Source of the DNA: a virus
Reading direction: 5' to 3' (one strand)
DNA length: 64,000 nt
Virus record (IMG/VR): IMGVR_UViG_3300036770_000417
Location: 1 to 64,000 of that record
Shown here: positions 55,695 through 63,629 of the stretch, one piece after another
Layout of the letters: each line of letters begins with the position of its first letter
Numbering within the stretch: position 1 is the stretch's first letter
Notes under the pieces: generated by a model
Told to the model about the DNA's origin: nothing
What the model saw: the letters and a program-made list of their open reading frames with translations, nothing else
The model's database searches: none
Position numbers and translations under genes: made by a program

Positions 55695-55961
55695 GTGCCT
55701 ACACCTCTCACCACCCCTGCTGTTAGTTCGGAACTAACTGATCTCGTTGCTGAGTTCCTCGCACGTGACGGCGAGGCCATCACTTACATCCGTGCGGGCT
55801 ACCGCTCCGCAGCCGGTCGCCGTGCCTTTACAGTCTCGGCGCTGCGTGACGCCCCGCTCCGCGGTATCGACCGCAAGCCCCCGCGCCCTGCGCGCACCTA
55901 CATCGCCTCGGGCCACCGCATCCTGCCGGTGCCGACCTTCGAGAAGTGGGGTGACGTATGA
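55695..55961 (+). CDS. unknown early protein (88 aa)
   Basis: An 88-residue protein starting at GTG 55695 with AAGGAGA upstream. Basic, with YIRAGYRSAAGRRAFTVSAL and a Pro-rich DRKPPRPARTYIASG end. A palindrome (55722-55738) lies in its tenth to fifteenth codons. First gene after a strong promoter, so probably expressed early. No family recognised. Confidence 0.6.
   Translation: MPTPLTTPAVSSELTDLVAEFLARDGEAITYIRAGYRSAAGRRAFTVSALRDAPLRGIDRKPPRPARTYIASGHRILPVPTFEKWGDV
55722..55738. repeat. inverted repeat GTTAGTTCGGAACTAAC
   Basis: Perfect palindrome with 8-bp arms around G, within the start of the 55695 gene, read as VSSELT. Confidence 0.8.
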
Positions 55962-56236
55962 GCGCGGTGGAGCCGGCGGAGCCGGTGGAGCCGGCGGAGC
56001 CGGTGGAGCCGGCGGAGCCGGTGGAGCCTGCACTCGTAGAGTGCTTCGACTGCGGCGCCCCGTTCCCGCCTGCGCGCGCTGCGCTGGGCTACAACCTGTG
56101 CCTTGCCTGCGGAGATAAGGCCGCACGCGAAGCCCGCGCTGGCTGGTGCATAAGTTTGTCTGGACACAAACAGGGATACACGCTAATAACTCGAAAGGAG
56201 CAACTAAAGGAGTTGAACAAGTATGCAGCGTCATGA
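55958..56236 (+). CDS. zinc-ribbon protein with Glu-Pro repeat
   Basis: A 92-residue protein. The N-terminus is a (VEPAEP)n repeat, then a two-pair zinc ribbon (CFDCGAPFP ... CLACGDKAAREARAGWC). The end, GYTLITRKEQLKELNKY, matches a family of phage zinc proteins. The repeat is coded by four 18-bp units (about 55970-56030). Start overlaps the previous stop. Confidence 0.65.
   Translation: MSAVEPAEPVEPAEPVEPAEPVEPALVECFDCGAPFPPARAALGYNLCLACGDKAAREARAGWCISLSGHKQGYTLITRKEQLKELNKYAAS
55966..56032 (+). repeat. tandem 18-bp repeat coding VEPAEP
   Basis: GTGGAGCCGGCGGAGCCG repeats almost perfectly three to four times in frame. Copy number could vary between relatives. Confidence 0.75.
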
Positions 56237-56810
56237 CCAGACGGGTGGAAAAAACCCCAACTACAGGCACGGCATGTATTCCACACCGGAGTATAAACAT
56301 TGGGTGTGGATGAAAGCACGCTGCAAACAGTGCGCGCGGTATGTCGCAAAGGGCCTAACCGTGCACCCAGAGTGGCAGGATAACTTCCTAGCTTTCTACG
56401 CTGACATAGGGCCGAAACCGTCGGATGGCAGGAGGTATTCTGTAGATCGTATCGACAACGACAGGGGCTACGAGCCCGGCAACGTGCGGTGGGCCACGAC
56501 GAGCGAACAGAACTACAACAGGGGAGAGGTTTCTCAAAGGGCGCGCGGGTTACGCACACAGGCCGCCGCAACCGGCTTGCACCTAGAGACCGTGCGTTAC
56601 CGCATCGCCAAAAATATCCCGTTAGAGGCTCCAAAATACGGAGAGCATACGCACTGCCGCAACGGACACGAGTATACCGAGGAGACCACCTACATCGACA
56701 AGAAGGGCATACGAATGTGTCGCACATGCAGGAACGCGGCGATGCGAAGATATCGCGCGAGGATAACGAAGAAGGAGGAGCTGAAACATCTGAATCAGAA
56801 ACCGAGGTAA
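56223..56810 (+). CDS. HNH homing endonuclease, free-standing
   Basis: A 195-residue HNH enzyme related to the one in the polymerase split intein: YSVDRIDNDRGYEPGNVRWA mirrors the motif there. The N-terminal MYSTPEYKHWVWMKARC is typical of these proteins. A C-terminal zinc-binding part (HCRNGHEYTEE ... RMCRTCRNAAMRRYR) follows. It overlaps the end of the zinc-ribbon gene by 14 nt, with AAGGAG upstream. Probably a selfish insertion into the early operon. Confidence 0.85.
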   Translation: MQRHDQTGGKNPNYRHGMYSTPEYKHWVWMKARCKQCARYVAKGLTVHPEWQDNFLAFYADIGPKPSDGRRYSVDRIDNDRGYEPGNVRWATTSEQNYNRGEVSQRARGLRTQAAATGLHLETVRYRIAKNIPLEAPKYGEHTHCRNGHEYTEETTYIDKKGIRMCRTCRNAAMRRYRARITKKEELKHLNQKPR

Positions 56811-56816
56811 TTTACT

Positions 56817-56833
56817 GTTAGTCGACAACTAAC
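56817..56833. repeat. inverted repeat GTTAGTCGACAACTAAC
   Basis: Lies between the HNH gene and the DUF3150-like gene, 22 nt before the latter's start. Confidence 0.75.
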
Positions 56834-56855
56834 CCAAACCAAACAGGAGACTGAT

Positions 56856-57752
56856 ATGAACATGACCATGACCGCGCCGTCCACGCTCTCTGCCCCGTCC
56901 ATCGCATCGAGTGCGATGCTGGTGGAACTCAACATCTCGACGTGGACCGCACGGAAGAAGGACCGTGCAGCGTCCGACGACGTGACGCGCCTTAACAACG
57001 CACAGAAGGGCGTTGCCAGCGTGAGCAAGCACCTGCTCGGGGACTGCGCGGAACTCGACGCCGTGCAGAAGTTCGCCGGGAACACCCGGAACGTGCATTA
57101 CTCTGCCACCATGCCTTGGTCCGACAGCGGGCTGCGGCTGCTGCCGACCACCCAGTATTTCAAGTATCACCAGCAGATGACGGCCCTGCGCGACGAGTTC
57201 ACGCGGCTCGTGGATGCCTTCCTCGGTGCATACGCATGGGAAATCACGCAGGCGCAGGCCAAGTTGGGCCATCTGTTCAACGCCGAGGAGTATCCCGACG
57301 TGGACGGGCTGCGCGACAAGTTCAAGTTCCGGTTCACCTACATCCCGCTGCCGGACGCGGGTGACTTCCGGGTGGACGTGGGCAACGAGGCGCAGGCTGT
57401 CCTGCGTGAGCAGTATGCGTCGGCATTCACCGAGCAGTTGAACGCTGCCATGAACGACCTCTGGTCTCGCACCCACGCCGTGCTCATCCGCATGTCGGAG
57501 CGGCTCGACTATGGCCCTGCGGAGCAGAAGAAGATTTTCCGCGACAGCCTCGTGGAGAACGTCGTCGAGATGATCGACCTGCTGCGGGCCTGTAACATCA
57601 CACAGTCCGTGCAGATGGCCGAGATGGCCGACACGCTGGAGCGCGCGCTGCGCGGCGTGACGCCGGACAACCTGCGTGAAGACGCACGCCTGCGTGCGGA
57701 TACCAAGAAGTCTATCGACGCGGCAATCGCCGCGCTGCCGTCACTGATGTAA
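56856..57752 (+). CDS. DUF3150-like protein
   Basis: A 298-residue helical protein that precedes a MoxR-type ATPase and a VWA protein, the context in which DUF3150 proteins occur in phages. LVELNISTWTARKKDRAASD and the long helical C-terminal half support this. It may be the substrate or partner of the ATPase pair. ATG 56856 follows CAGGAGA. Confidence 0.6.
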   Translation: MNMTMTAPSTLSAPSIASSAMLVELNISTWTARKKDRAASDDVTRLNNAQKGVASVSKHLLGDCAELDAVQKFAGNTRNVHYSATMPWSDSGLRLLPTTQYFKYHQQMTALRDEFTRLVDAFLGAYAWEITQAQAKLGHLFNAEEYPDVDGLRDKFKFRFTYIPLPDAGDFRVDVGNEAQAVLREQYASAFTEQLNAAMNDLWSRTHAVLIRMSERLDYGPAEQKKIFRDSLVENVVEMIDLLRACNITQSVQMAEMADTLERALRGVTPDNLREDARLRADTKKSIDAAIAALPSLM

Positions 57753-57773
57753 GAAAACAAGGAGAAGCAAGCC

Positions 57774-58868
57774 ATGACAAACTTCAACAGCCTCTACGCC
57801 CTCGGGCTCGACCAGATCACCACGCTCATCAAGGCCGTGGGCCACCAGCGCACCGTCCTCGTGCAGGGACATATGGGCACCGGCAAGTCCTCGCTGCTCA
57901 AGACCCTCGCACACAGCCTGCCCACGCATACCGCGTGTTACTTCGACTGCACCACGAAGGACCTCGGTGACATCACCCTGCCGCGCATCGCAGAGGCTGG
58001 GGCCGGGGCGGCATATGTTAGTTATGCCACTAACGAAGAACTCGGTGCACACCACGACGGCCCGGTGCTCCTGATGATCGACGAGTTCGGTAAGGCTAAC
58101 CCGGCGGTGAAGAACGCCCTGCTGCGCCTCATCTTGGAGCGCAAGATCGGCAGCTACACCCTGCACCCCGACAGTATCGTGTTCGCAACGACTAACCTCG
58201 GTGCCGAGGGTGTCGGGGACATGCTGCCACCCCATGCGCGCAACCGCATCATGGTGGTCACGTCGCGCAAGCCGAGTAACATGGAGTGGATCGAATGGGG
58301 TATCAACAATGGGGTGGACCACACCCTGCTGGGCTGGTGCAAGGACAACCCGCAGCTGTTCGCTGACTTCACCGAGATGAAGGACCCGGACGAGAACCCC
58401 TACATCTACCACCCCCGTGCACAGCGTGCGGCGTTCGTCACGCCGCGCTCGCTTGAAGCAGCATCCGACATCTTGAAGCAGCGTGCGCTCATGGACGACC
58501 AGACTGTGATCGCTGCGCTGGGTGGCACTATCGGTGAGCGTGCGGCGATGGACTTGATGGCGTTCGTTGCACTCGCGGACAAGCTGCCGTCGCTCCAGTC
58601 TATCAAGGACGATCCGAGCAACGCCAAGGTGCCCGACAACGCCGCAGGCGTCTGCATGGTGGTGTATCGCACGCTCGCTGCCATCGAGCGGGACTGGATC
58701 GACGCGTGGATGACTTACCTCGACCGCCTGCCGGCCGAGGCACAGGGTATGTTCGCAAACGGTGTGCGCTCGCCCAAGTATTCCAAGCAGGCAATGGTGA
58801 TGACCAACGGGCTCTTTACCCGCTGGGCGATGGCGAACAGCCACATGTTCGCGTCTGACAAGAAGTAA
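57774..58868 (+). CDS. MoxR-like AAA+ ATPase
   Basis: A 364-residue AAA+ protein: Walker A GHMGTGKS (32-39), Walker B LLMIDEF (99-105), a sensor-1-like FATTN and an Arg-rich segment near 155. MoxR proteins work with VWA proteins to remodel targets or insert metals. A palindrome lies in its coding sequence at 58017. Confidence 0.85.
   Translation: MTNFNSLYALGLDQITTLIKAVGHQRTVLVQGHMGTGKSSLLKTLAHSLPTHTACYFDCTTKDLGDITLPRIAEAGAGAAYVSYATNEELGAHHDGPVLLMIDEFGKANPAVKNALLRLILERKIGSYTLHPDSIVFATTNLGAEGVGDMLPPHARNRIMVVTSRKPSNMEWIEWGINNGVDHTLLGWCKDNPQLFADFTEMKDPDENPYIYHPRAQRAAFVTPRSLEAASDILKQRALMDDQTVIAALGGTIGERAAMDLMAFVALADKLPSLQSIKDDPSNAKVPDNAAGVCMVVYRTLAAIERDWIDAWMTYLDRLPAEAQGMFANGVRSPKYSKQAMVMTNGLFTRWAMANSHMFASDKK
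58017..58034. repeat. inverted repeat GTTAGTTATGCCACTAAC
   Basis: 18-bp copy with six-base spacer inside the MoxR-like gene (read VSYATN). Confidence 0.7.
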
Positions 58869-58889
58869 CCACAAACCAAGGAGCAAGCC

Positions 58890-59108
58890 ATGAAGTATGA
58901 TCCGCTTGAGCGGCTGTATAACCACAACTACGGCCTGTCTAACTCCGTGCGTCGCAAGGCGCTCGACGACGCCGCGCTGACCAGCGTCAAGCTGGCAGCA
59001 GAGGCACACCGCGTGTCCACGGGGACAATCTACAAGTGGCGCCGGCATGTCGGTGCCTATGAACTGGGCTACGCAGACGCGCTGGCCGAAACCAAGGGAG
59101 TCAAGTGA
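58890..59108 (+). CDS. small helix-turn-helix protein
   Basis: A 72-residue protein. SVKLAAEAHRVSTGTIYKWR (about 32-51) is a homeodomain-like HTH of the transposase/regulator kind. AAGGAGC precedes ATG 58890. Inserted between MoxR and VWA genes; its stop overlaps the VWA start. Candidate regulator. Confidence 0.65.
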   Translation: MKYDPLERLYNHNYGLSNSVRRKALDDAALTSVKLAAEAHRVSTGTIYKWRRHVGAYELGYADALAETKGVK

Positions 59109-60301
59109 TGCTGATGTTAGGTAAGGCACTAACAGCGGAGCAGCGCATCCAGAAGGCCGTGATCGACATCATGGCCAAGGACCGCTACCGCGCACTGACC
59201 GGCGTGCTGATGATCGGGAGCAAGCGGGTGTGTGACAACACTCCCACTGCCTACACTAACGGCAAGGACGAGGTGTATGGCCGGGCCTTCGTGGACAGTC
59301 TGAACGATGCCGAGTTGCGGTTCCTCGTGATCCACGAGGTCAAGCACAAGATGTATAAGCATCTCACCACATGGCAGCACCTGTGGCAGGAGGACCGCGA
59401 CCTTGCAAATCAAGCGTGCGATCATGTCATCAACACCGAGACTGTCGAGGAGAACAGCGACGGCTTCGCTACGATGACCGGCCCGCTCACCGCCGGGTGC
59501 TGTGACATGAAGTATCTCAGGTGGGACAGCGCACGGGTGTTCAACGACCTCAAGCAGCAGGGCAACGGCGGGAACGGCGGTGGCGGACAGGGCGACGGCT
59601 TCGACGAGCACGGGTGGGAGGACGCGCAGGAGATGACTGCCGAGGAGCAGCGCGAACTCGCACGGGCTATCGACGAGGCGCTGCGTCAGGGTGCGCTGGT
59701 GGCAGGCAAGACGGGCGGGGGTGTGGACCGCGGGCTCGACAACCTGCTGACACCGCAGGTGCCGTGGCAGGAGACGCTGCGGGAGTTCGTGACCAGCACC
59801 TGCACGGGCTCTGACTATTCAACGTGGCGGCGGCCCAACCGCCGCTACATCGGCGCGGGTATCTACATGCCGAGCGGGATCAGCGAGCAGATCGGCGAGA
59901 TCGTGGTGGCCGTGGACACATCGGGTAGCATCGGACAGCGTGCGCTCAATGCGTTCTTCAGCGAGATTGTGGGCATCGCCGATACCGTTCACCCGGAGGC
60001 TATCCGCGTCCTGTATTGGGACACGTCAGTGCGTGGCGACGAGCGGTATGAGCCGCACGAGTTTGCCAACATGGCGCAGTCAACCAAGCCCAAGGGTGGC
60101 GGCGGCACCACCGTCGAGTGCGTGCCCAAGTATCTGCACGACAAGCAGATCAAGGCACAGGCGGTGATCGTGCTGACCGACGGCTATCTCGGCGGTGCGT
60201 GGGGTCGGTGGCAGCACCCGCTGCTGTGGGCCATCCTCGACAACGAGCGGGCTACGCCCGACTGCGGCAAGACAGTGCGTATCAACACACAACACCTATA
60301 A
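59108..60301 (+). CDS. VWA-like protein with putative metallopeptidase N-terminus
   Basis: A 397-residue protein of the type that pairs with MoxR. Residues 70-85 hold FLVIHEVKH, an HExxH zinc motif (H76, E77, H80). A Gly-rich linker (about 153-163) leads to a VWA domain with VAVDTSGSIG near 267-277 (MIDAS). ATG 59108 shares the A of the previous stop (TGATG); GTG 59105 is the alternative. Confidence 0.8.
   Translation: MLMLGKALTAEQRIQKAVIDIMAKDRYRALTGVLMIGSKRVCDNTPTAYTNGKDEVYGRAFVDSLNDAELRFLVIHEVKHKMYKHLTTWQHLWQEDRDLANQACDHVINTETVEENSDGFATMTGPLTAGCCDMKYLRWDSARVFNDLKQQGNGGNGGGGQGDGFDEHGWEDAQEMTAEEQRELARAIDEALRQGALVAGKTGGGVDRGLDNLLTPQVPWQETLREFVTSTCTGSDYSTWRRPNRRYIGAGIYMPSGISEQIGEIVVAVDTSGSIGQRALNAFFSEIVGIADTVHPEAIRVLYWDTSVRGDERYEPHEFANMAQSTKPKGGGGTTVECVPKYLHDKQIKAQAVIVLTDGYLGGAWGRWQHPLLWAILDNERATPDCGKTVRINTQHL
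59116..59133. repeat. inverted repeat GTTAGGTAAGGCACTAAC
   Basis: 18-bp copy with one mismatch in the left arm, 8 nt after the VWA start codon. Confidence 0.6.
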
Positions 60302-60314
60302 AAGGAGAGAAACA

Positions 60315-60644
60315 ATGACAGACGCCGAGGTATACGACACCCTCGACCGGCTGGTCGACAGCCTGCAGAAACAGATCGCGACGGCCCGTGAACTCAAGCG
60401 GATGTTCCGCATCGCCGATATCGTCGGACGCGCGCCGTCGAACATCAAGGGCAGGGTGCGGACGCACATCCACAGCGGGGGGCGGGCACTCCACACATGG
60501 AAACATGACCACTTCGTGGTCCATCTCGACGGCAAGGAAGTGTTTAGGGCCAAGCTGGTCGATGTGCACAACGACCTGTGGCCCGACGACGTTCGTGAAG
60601 CGTATGCGCGTTATGCGCGCAGCCTAATAAACCACTCATTCTAA
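60315..60644 (+). CDS. unknown phage protein (109 aa)
   Basis: A 109-residue protein at ATG 60315 with AAAGGAGAG upstream. Helical start (YDTLDRLVDSLQKQIATARE), beta-rich middle (WKHDHFVVHLDGKEVFRAKL). No family recognised. Short gaps to both neighbours; part of the right operon. Confidence 0.6.
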   Translation: MTDAEVYDTLDRLVDSLQKQIATARELKRMFRIADIVGRAPSNIKGRVRTHIHSGGRALHTWKHDHFVVHLDGKEVFRAKLVDVHNDLWPDDVREAYARYARSLINHSF

Positions 60645-60664
60645 TACACACAAGGAGCAAGCCA

Positions 60665-61069
60665 ATGGGATACAGAAGCGAAGTGCTGTTGGCGGTAGCG
60701 TTTGACAGCAAAGAGGAGCGGGACGAGGTGTGGGCGGTCTACTGCATGAACCCCCACGTGCAGAAGCACAACCTCGCAGGAGCATGGCAGAACCACGACA
60801 GGGATGACTGCTTCATGCTGTGGTATCAGGCCACGGATGTGAAATGGTATGAGAGTTACGAGGATGTGCAGGGCTTTGAGCACATGCTGGAACTTGTTGA
60901 GAAGTTCGGCGCGGAGCGCGACTTCAACTACGCAGGCTGCAAGCTGCGTATCGGCGAGAACATGGACGACGCGGAAGCCTACGACATATGTTCCGACGAC
61001 GGGACCCACCTGCAACACGCGCTCTGGGATATGTGCGGTATCGAGCGCCGCATCGTGAACAACTTCTAG
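60665..61069 (+). CDS. conserved phage protein, MGYRSEV type
   Basis: A 134-residue alpha/beta protein whose MGYRSEVLLAVAFDSKEERD start and FMLWYQATDVKWYESYEDVQ middle are shared with many phage proteins of unknown function. AAGGAGC precedes ATG 60665. Confidence 0.6.
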   Translation: MGYRSEVLLAVAFDSKEERDEVWAVYCMNPHVQKHNLAGAWQNHDRDDCFMLWYQATDVKWYESYEDVQGFEHMLELVEKFGAERDFNYAGCKLRIGENMDDAEAYDICSDDGTHLQHALWDMCGIERRIVNNF

Positions 61070-61079
61070 GAGACCTGAC

Positions 61080-62066
61080 ATGGCAATAGCTTGGACCAAC
61101 TTTGGTAGCTTCGCTGAAGTCGAGGCATACTACAACAAGATCAAACCCATCATCAGCAGCCGCTTCACAAGAGAACATGACATCCGGCCTATCGGCGACC
61201 GCCGTCGCTTCTATGAGCGGATTGTTAGGGTAAGCACTAACAGCTATGCGCTGGCCGATTGGTATACGGGCGGACCCACTCGGGACTTCGCCTATGGCGT
61301 CGACGCAACGCCAGAAGAAACCATCATGCTTGCGCCCATCCTGTGGGAGCGCCACGCCGACGGCACCGAGACAGTGCGTATCCGCAACGCAACCCACAGT
61401 TTCGCAACCTGTCGCTATCTGTTTCTCGGGCGGCACACGCCTGCTAAGATGCTGTTCCAGCAGACGCGCATGGGTGTGCAGTTCATCAAGGTGGGCAGCA
61501 GCAAGCATGTCCTGCCGCAGCACAAGTCCACACCGCGCGCCCTGTATGAGCAGCGCAGGGACAAGACCAATCTCGTGGCCGGGTGCGATGGGCGCTACCT
61601 CGTGTTCCGCCGGGACGACACCACGCCCGACCGCTGGGTGCATACTTACGGAGAGTTCGCAGCACGCCCGCCGTCCAAGCCGTATGTGGACCGGGAACTC
61701 AAGGCGGAGCACAAGCAGGATGTCGAGGAGTTCTACACATGGGCCTGCGCCATACTGCCAATGTTCGGCAAGGGCAGAGACTGGGGGGTAGAGAACGGCC
61801 TTGTCCGGGAGGCGCACGAATACATGAAGGACCTGCGCGTGCATCCGCCGTGGCGCCCCCTGTGGAACCACCCCTTACCGGCACCCATCGCACGCACTGT
61901 GCTTGCCGATCCCGACCACCCGCTGCGTATGTTCGCACTCCACCAGATGCGTCTGCGCTGCGACTGGATCACGGATATCGAGACCGAAGCAGACCAGAAG
62001 CGGTTCCGTGCGCAGTTCATGCGCTGGGTCAACAGATTCGCTAGCTTTCACAAGGAGAACAACTGA
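61080..62066 (+). CDS. unknown phage protein (328 aa)
   Basis: A 328-residue protein with an N-terminal FAEVEAYYNKIKPIISSR, a middle rich in Arg/His and a C-terminal helical region (HQMRLRCDWITDIETEADQK). No enzyme motif is visible. A GTTAGGG palindrome lies about 145 nt into the gene. Stop and next start overlap (TGATG). Confidence 0.55.
   Translation: MAIAWTNFGSFAEVEAYYNKIKPIISSRFTREHDIRPIGDRRRFYERIVRVSTNSYALADWYTGGPTRDFAYGVDATPEETIMLAPILWERHADGTETVRIRNATHSFATCRYLFLGRHTPAKMLFQQTRMGVQFIKVGSSKHVLPQHKSTPRALYEQRRDKTNLVAGCDGRYLVFRRDDTTPDRWVHTYGEFAARPPSKPYVDRELKAEHKQDVEEFYTWACAILPMFGKGRDWGVENGLVREAHEYMKDLRVHPPWRPLWNHPLPAPIARTVLADPDHPLRMFALHQMRLRCDWITDIETEADQKRFRAQFMRWVNRFASFHKENN
61224..61241. 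repeat. inverted repeat GTTAGGGTAAGCACTAAC
   Basis: 18-bp copy within the 61080 gene, with one arm mismatch as in the 59116 copy. Confidence 0.6.
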
Positions 62067-62893
62067 TGGCATACAACTACAAACTTGTCGCCGACTTCAT
62101 TGACCCATCGGCTGACCTTACGGCGCAACTCGCTGACCTTGTCGAGTTGGTGCGGACTGCGTTCCCGAGCGCAGAGTTCTACTCTACCGCATCCAACCGC
62201 GTGCATGTGTTCTATCGGGGGGACGCCTTTGCGATGGGCGAACTTCAGCTGGTATGGGACCACAAGCTGCGGGACTATAACTACGTTGTGCGTTCTCCAC
62301 ACATCAAGAAGGAGCGCGGCGACCAATACGCCATGCAGACATCCAAGATAAAGGTAGCTGCCAAGACTGCGAGCAAGTTCTTCCGCAGGCAGAGTAACAC
62401 CGAGGCCATGAGTGTGCAGGCAGAGGATGCTGCGTCCGCCGTGTTCCGTGCCAAGAAGCACGACGAGCGGCTGATGAACGATCTGGCGCGTGGCCTGCTG
62501 GGCGGGTCTGTCAACCCCAACGGGTATATCATGCAGGAGTTTCGCTATTTGCTCACAGCGGGGCACCGCTTCCACAACCCGGAGGTGCATGAGAAGATCG
62601 AGAAGCTAGTGGCTGCTGCTGATGCCGTCGTTGCACAGCCTAAGCAATACCCCGGCATCGCCGTGTGGATGCACGAGGTGGAGGGTGAGACAGTGTTCGA
62701 TGTGGCCCACATCCCGCGCTTCGACACGGTGTATCAGTGTAAGGTGGACCCGAACTACACGCGCTACCGGCACGATACGCTGCCGGAAGCAGTAGCGGGC
62801 AAGCTGTCGCTGCTCAGCATGGTCGATCCAAACCATGCGGTCGTGGGCGTCGGTGTTCGGGCCAAGGGTAACATGTTCTATCTTGAGGCATGA
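62066..62893 (+). CDS. unknown phage protein (275 aa)
   Basis: A 275-residue protein. AYNYKLVADFIDPSADLTAQ start; FYRGDAFAMGELQLVWDHKL suggests a beta domain; a basic helix follows (KTASKFFRRQSNTEAM). No family recognised. Overlaps both neighbours by 1-4 nt. Confidence 0.55.
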   Translation: MAYNYKLVADFIDPSADLTAQLADLVELVRTAFPSAEFYSTASNRVHVFYRGDAFAMGELQLVWDHKLRDYNYVVRSPHIKKERGDQYAMQTSKIKVAAKTASKFFRRQSNTEAMSVQAEDAASAVFRAKKHDERLMNDLARGLLGGSVNPNGYIMQEFRYLLTAGHRFHNPEVHEKIEKLVAAADAVVAQPKQYPGIAVWMHEVEGETVFDVAHIPRFDTVYQCKVDPNYTRYRHDTLPEAVAGKLSLLSMVDPNHAVVGVGVRAKGNMFYLEA

Positions 62894-63276
62894 GAATGTG
62901 CACACGCATAACCGACGAGTTTCTGCACGCACTGGACGAGCGGGCCCGCCTGTTCTTCTATGACTTCCTGCGCGCCACACAGGCGGGCCGGTGCGTGGTA
63001 ACCATGACGTGGGATACTGACGAGCCACTACCGAAAGACATAATATATCGCGTTGAGATACATGACGCCATGAAACATATAGATGTGATATCCATTGGCA
63101 TGGATACACTTGACGTATCAGACGACGGCAGCTATACATCGGTCGATGCACTACCAGAGTGGATGCAGAAGAAGATCGCAGTGCTCATGCTTACGAGTGC
63201 TGTGCCCCCCACGCACCCAGTGGACGGCGTGGGCCGACGCATAGCCGAGAACATATTTTGGTTAGTGCCTGACTAA
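62890..63276 (+). CDS. unknown phage protein (128 aa)
   Basis: A 128-residue protein from ATG 62890 or 62896. RITDEFLHALDERARLFFYD start and a beta/alpha mix. The stop codon lies within the palindrome 63261-63277. Function unknown. Confidence 0.5.
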   Translation: MRMCTRITDEFLHALDERARLFFYDFLRATQAGRCVVTMTWDTDEPLPKDIIYRVEIHDAMKHIDVISIGMDTLDVSDDGSYTSVDALPEWMQKKIAVLMLTSAVPPTHPVDGVGRRIAENIFWLVPD

Positions 63277-63277
63277 C
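63261..63277. repeat. inverted repeat GTTAGTGCCTGACTAAC
   Basis: Covers the end of the 62890 gene; the ribosome site of the VRR-NUC gene follows at once. Confidence 0.75.
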
Positions 63278-63287
63278 AGGAGACCGC

Positions 63288-63629
63288 ATGGCACAGACAC
63301 CCGAAGCAAAAGTCAAACGGCGGGTGACCGCCCAACTGAAGGCCCTCGGTGCTTACTACTTCTACCCTGTCACCGGGGGCTACGGCAGCAGTGGTGTGCC
63401 GGACATCGTGGGGTGCTGGAACGGCACCTTCTTCGGTATCGAGTGCAAGGCCGGCAAGAACAAGCCGACCATGCTACAACAGAAGAACCTCGCGGACATA
63501 GCCGCCGCGGGGGGTATCGCCCTACTCATCAATGAACAGAACGCAGACCGCATAGCATCTTTACTCAGAGGAGAAACTCCAGATGAACGTCAACTCGAAC
63601 TCGACTTCGACCGCCCTGCCGGTGAATAG
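63288..63629 (+). CDS. VRR-NUC domain nuclease
   Basis: A 113-residue PD-(D/E)XK enzyme of the VRR-NUC family: GVPDIVG (D39), FFGIECKAG (E52, K54) and a following LQQKNLADI helix. In phages it often works with SNF2-type helicases such as the one at 5.3 kb, probably on branched DNA. ATG 63288 has AGGAGA upstream. Confidence 0.85.
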   Translation: MAQTPEAKVKRRVTAQLKALGAYYFYPVTGGYGSSGVPDIVGCWNGTFFGIECKAGKNKPTMLQQKNLADIAAAGGIALLINEQNADRIASLLRGETPDERQLELDFDRPAGE

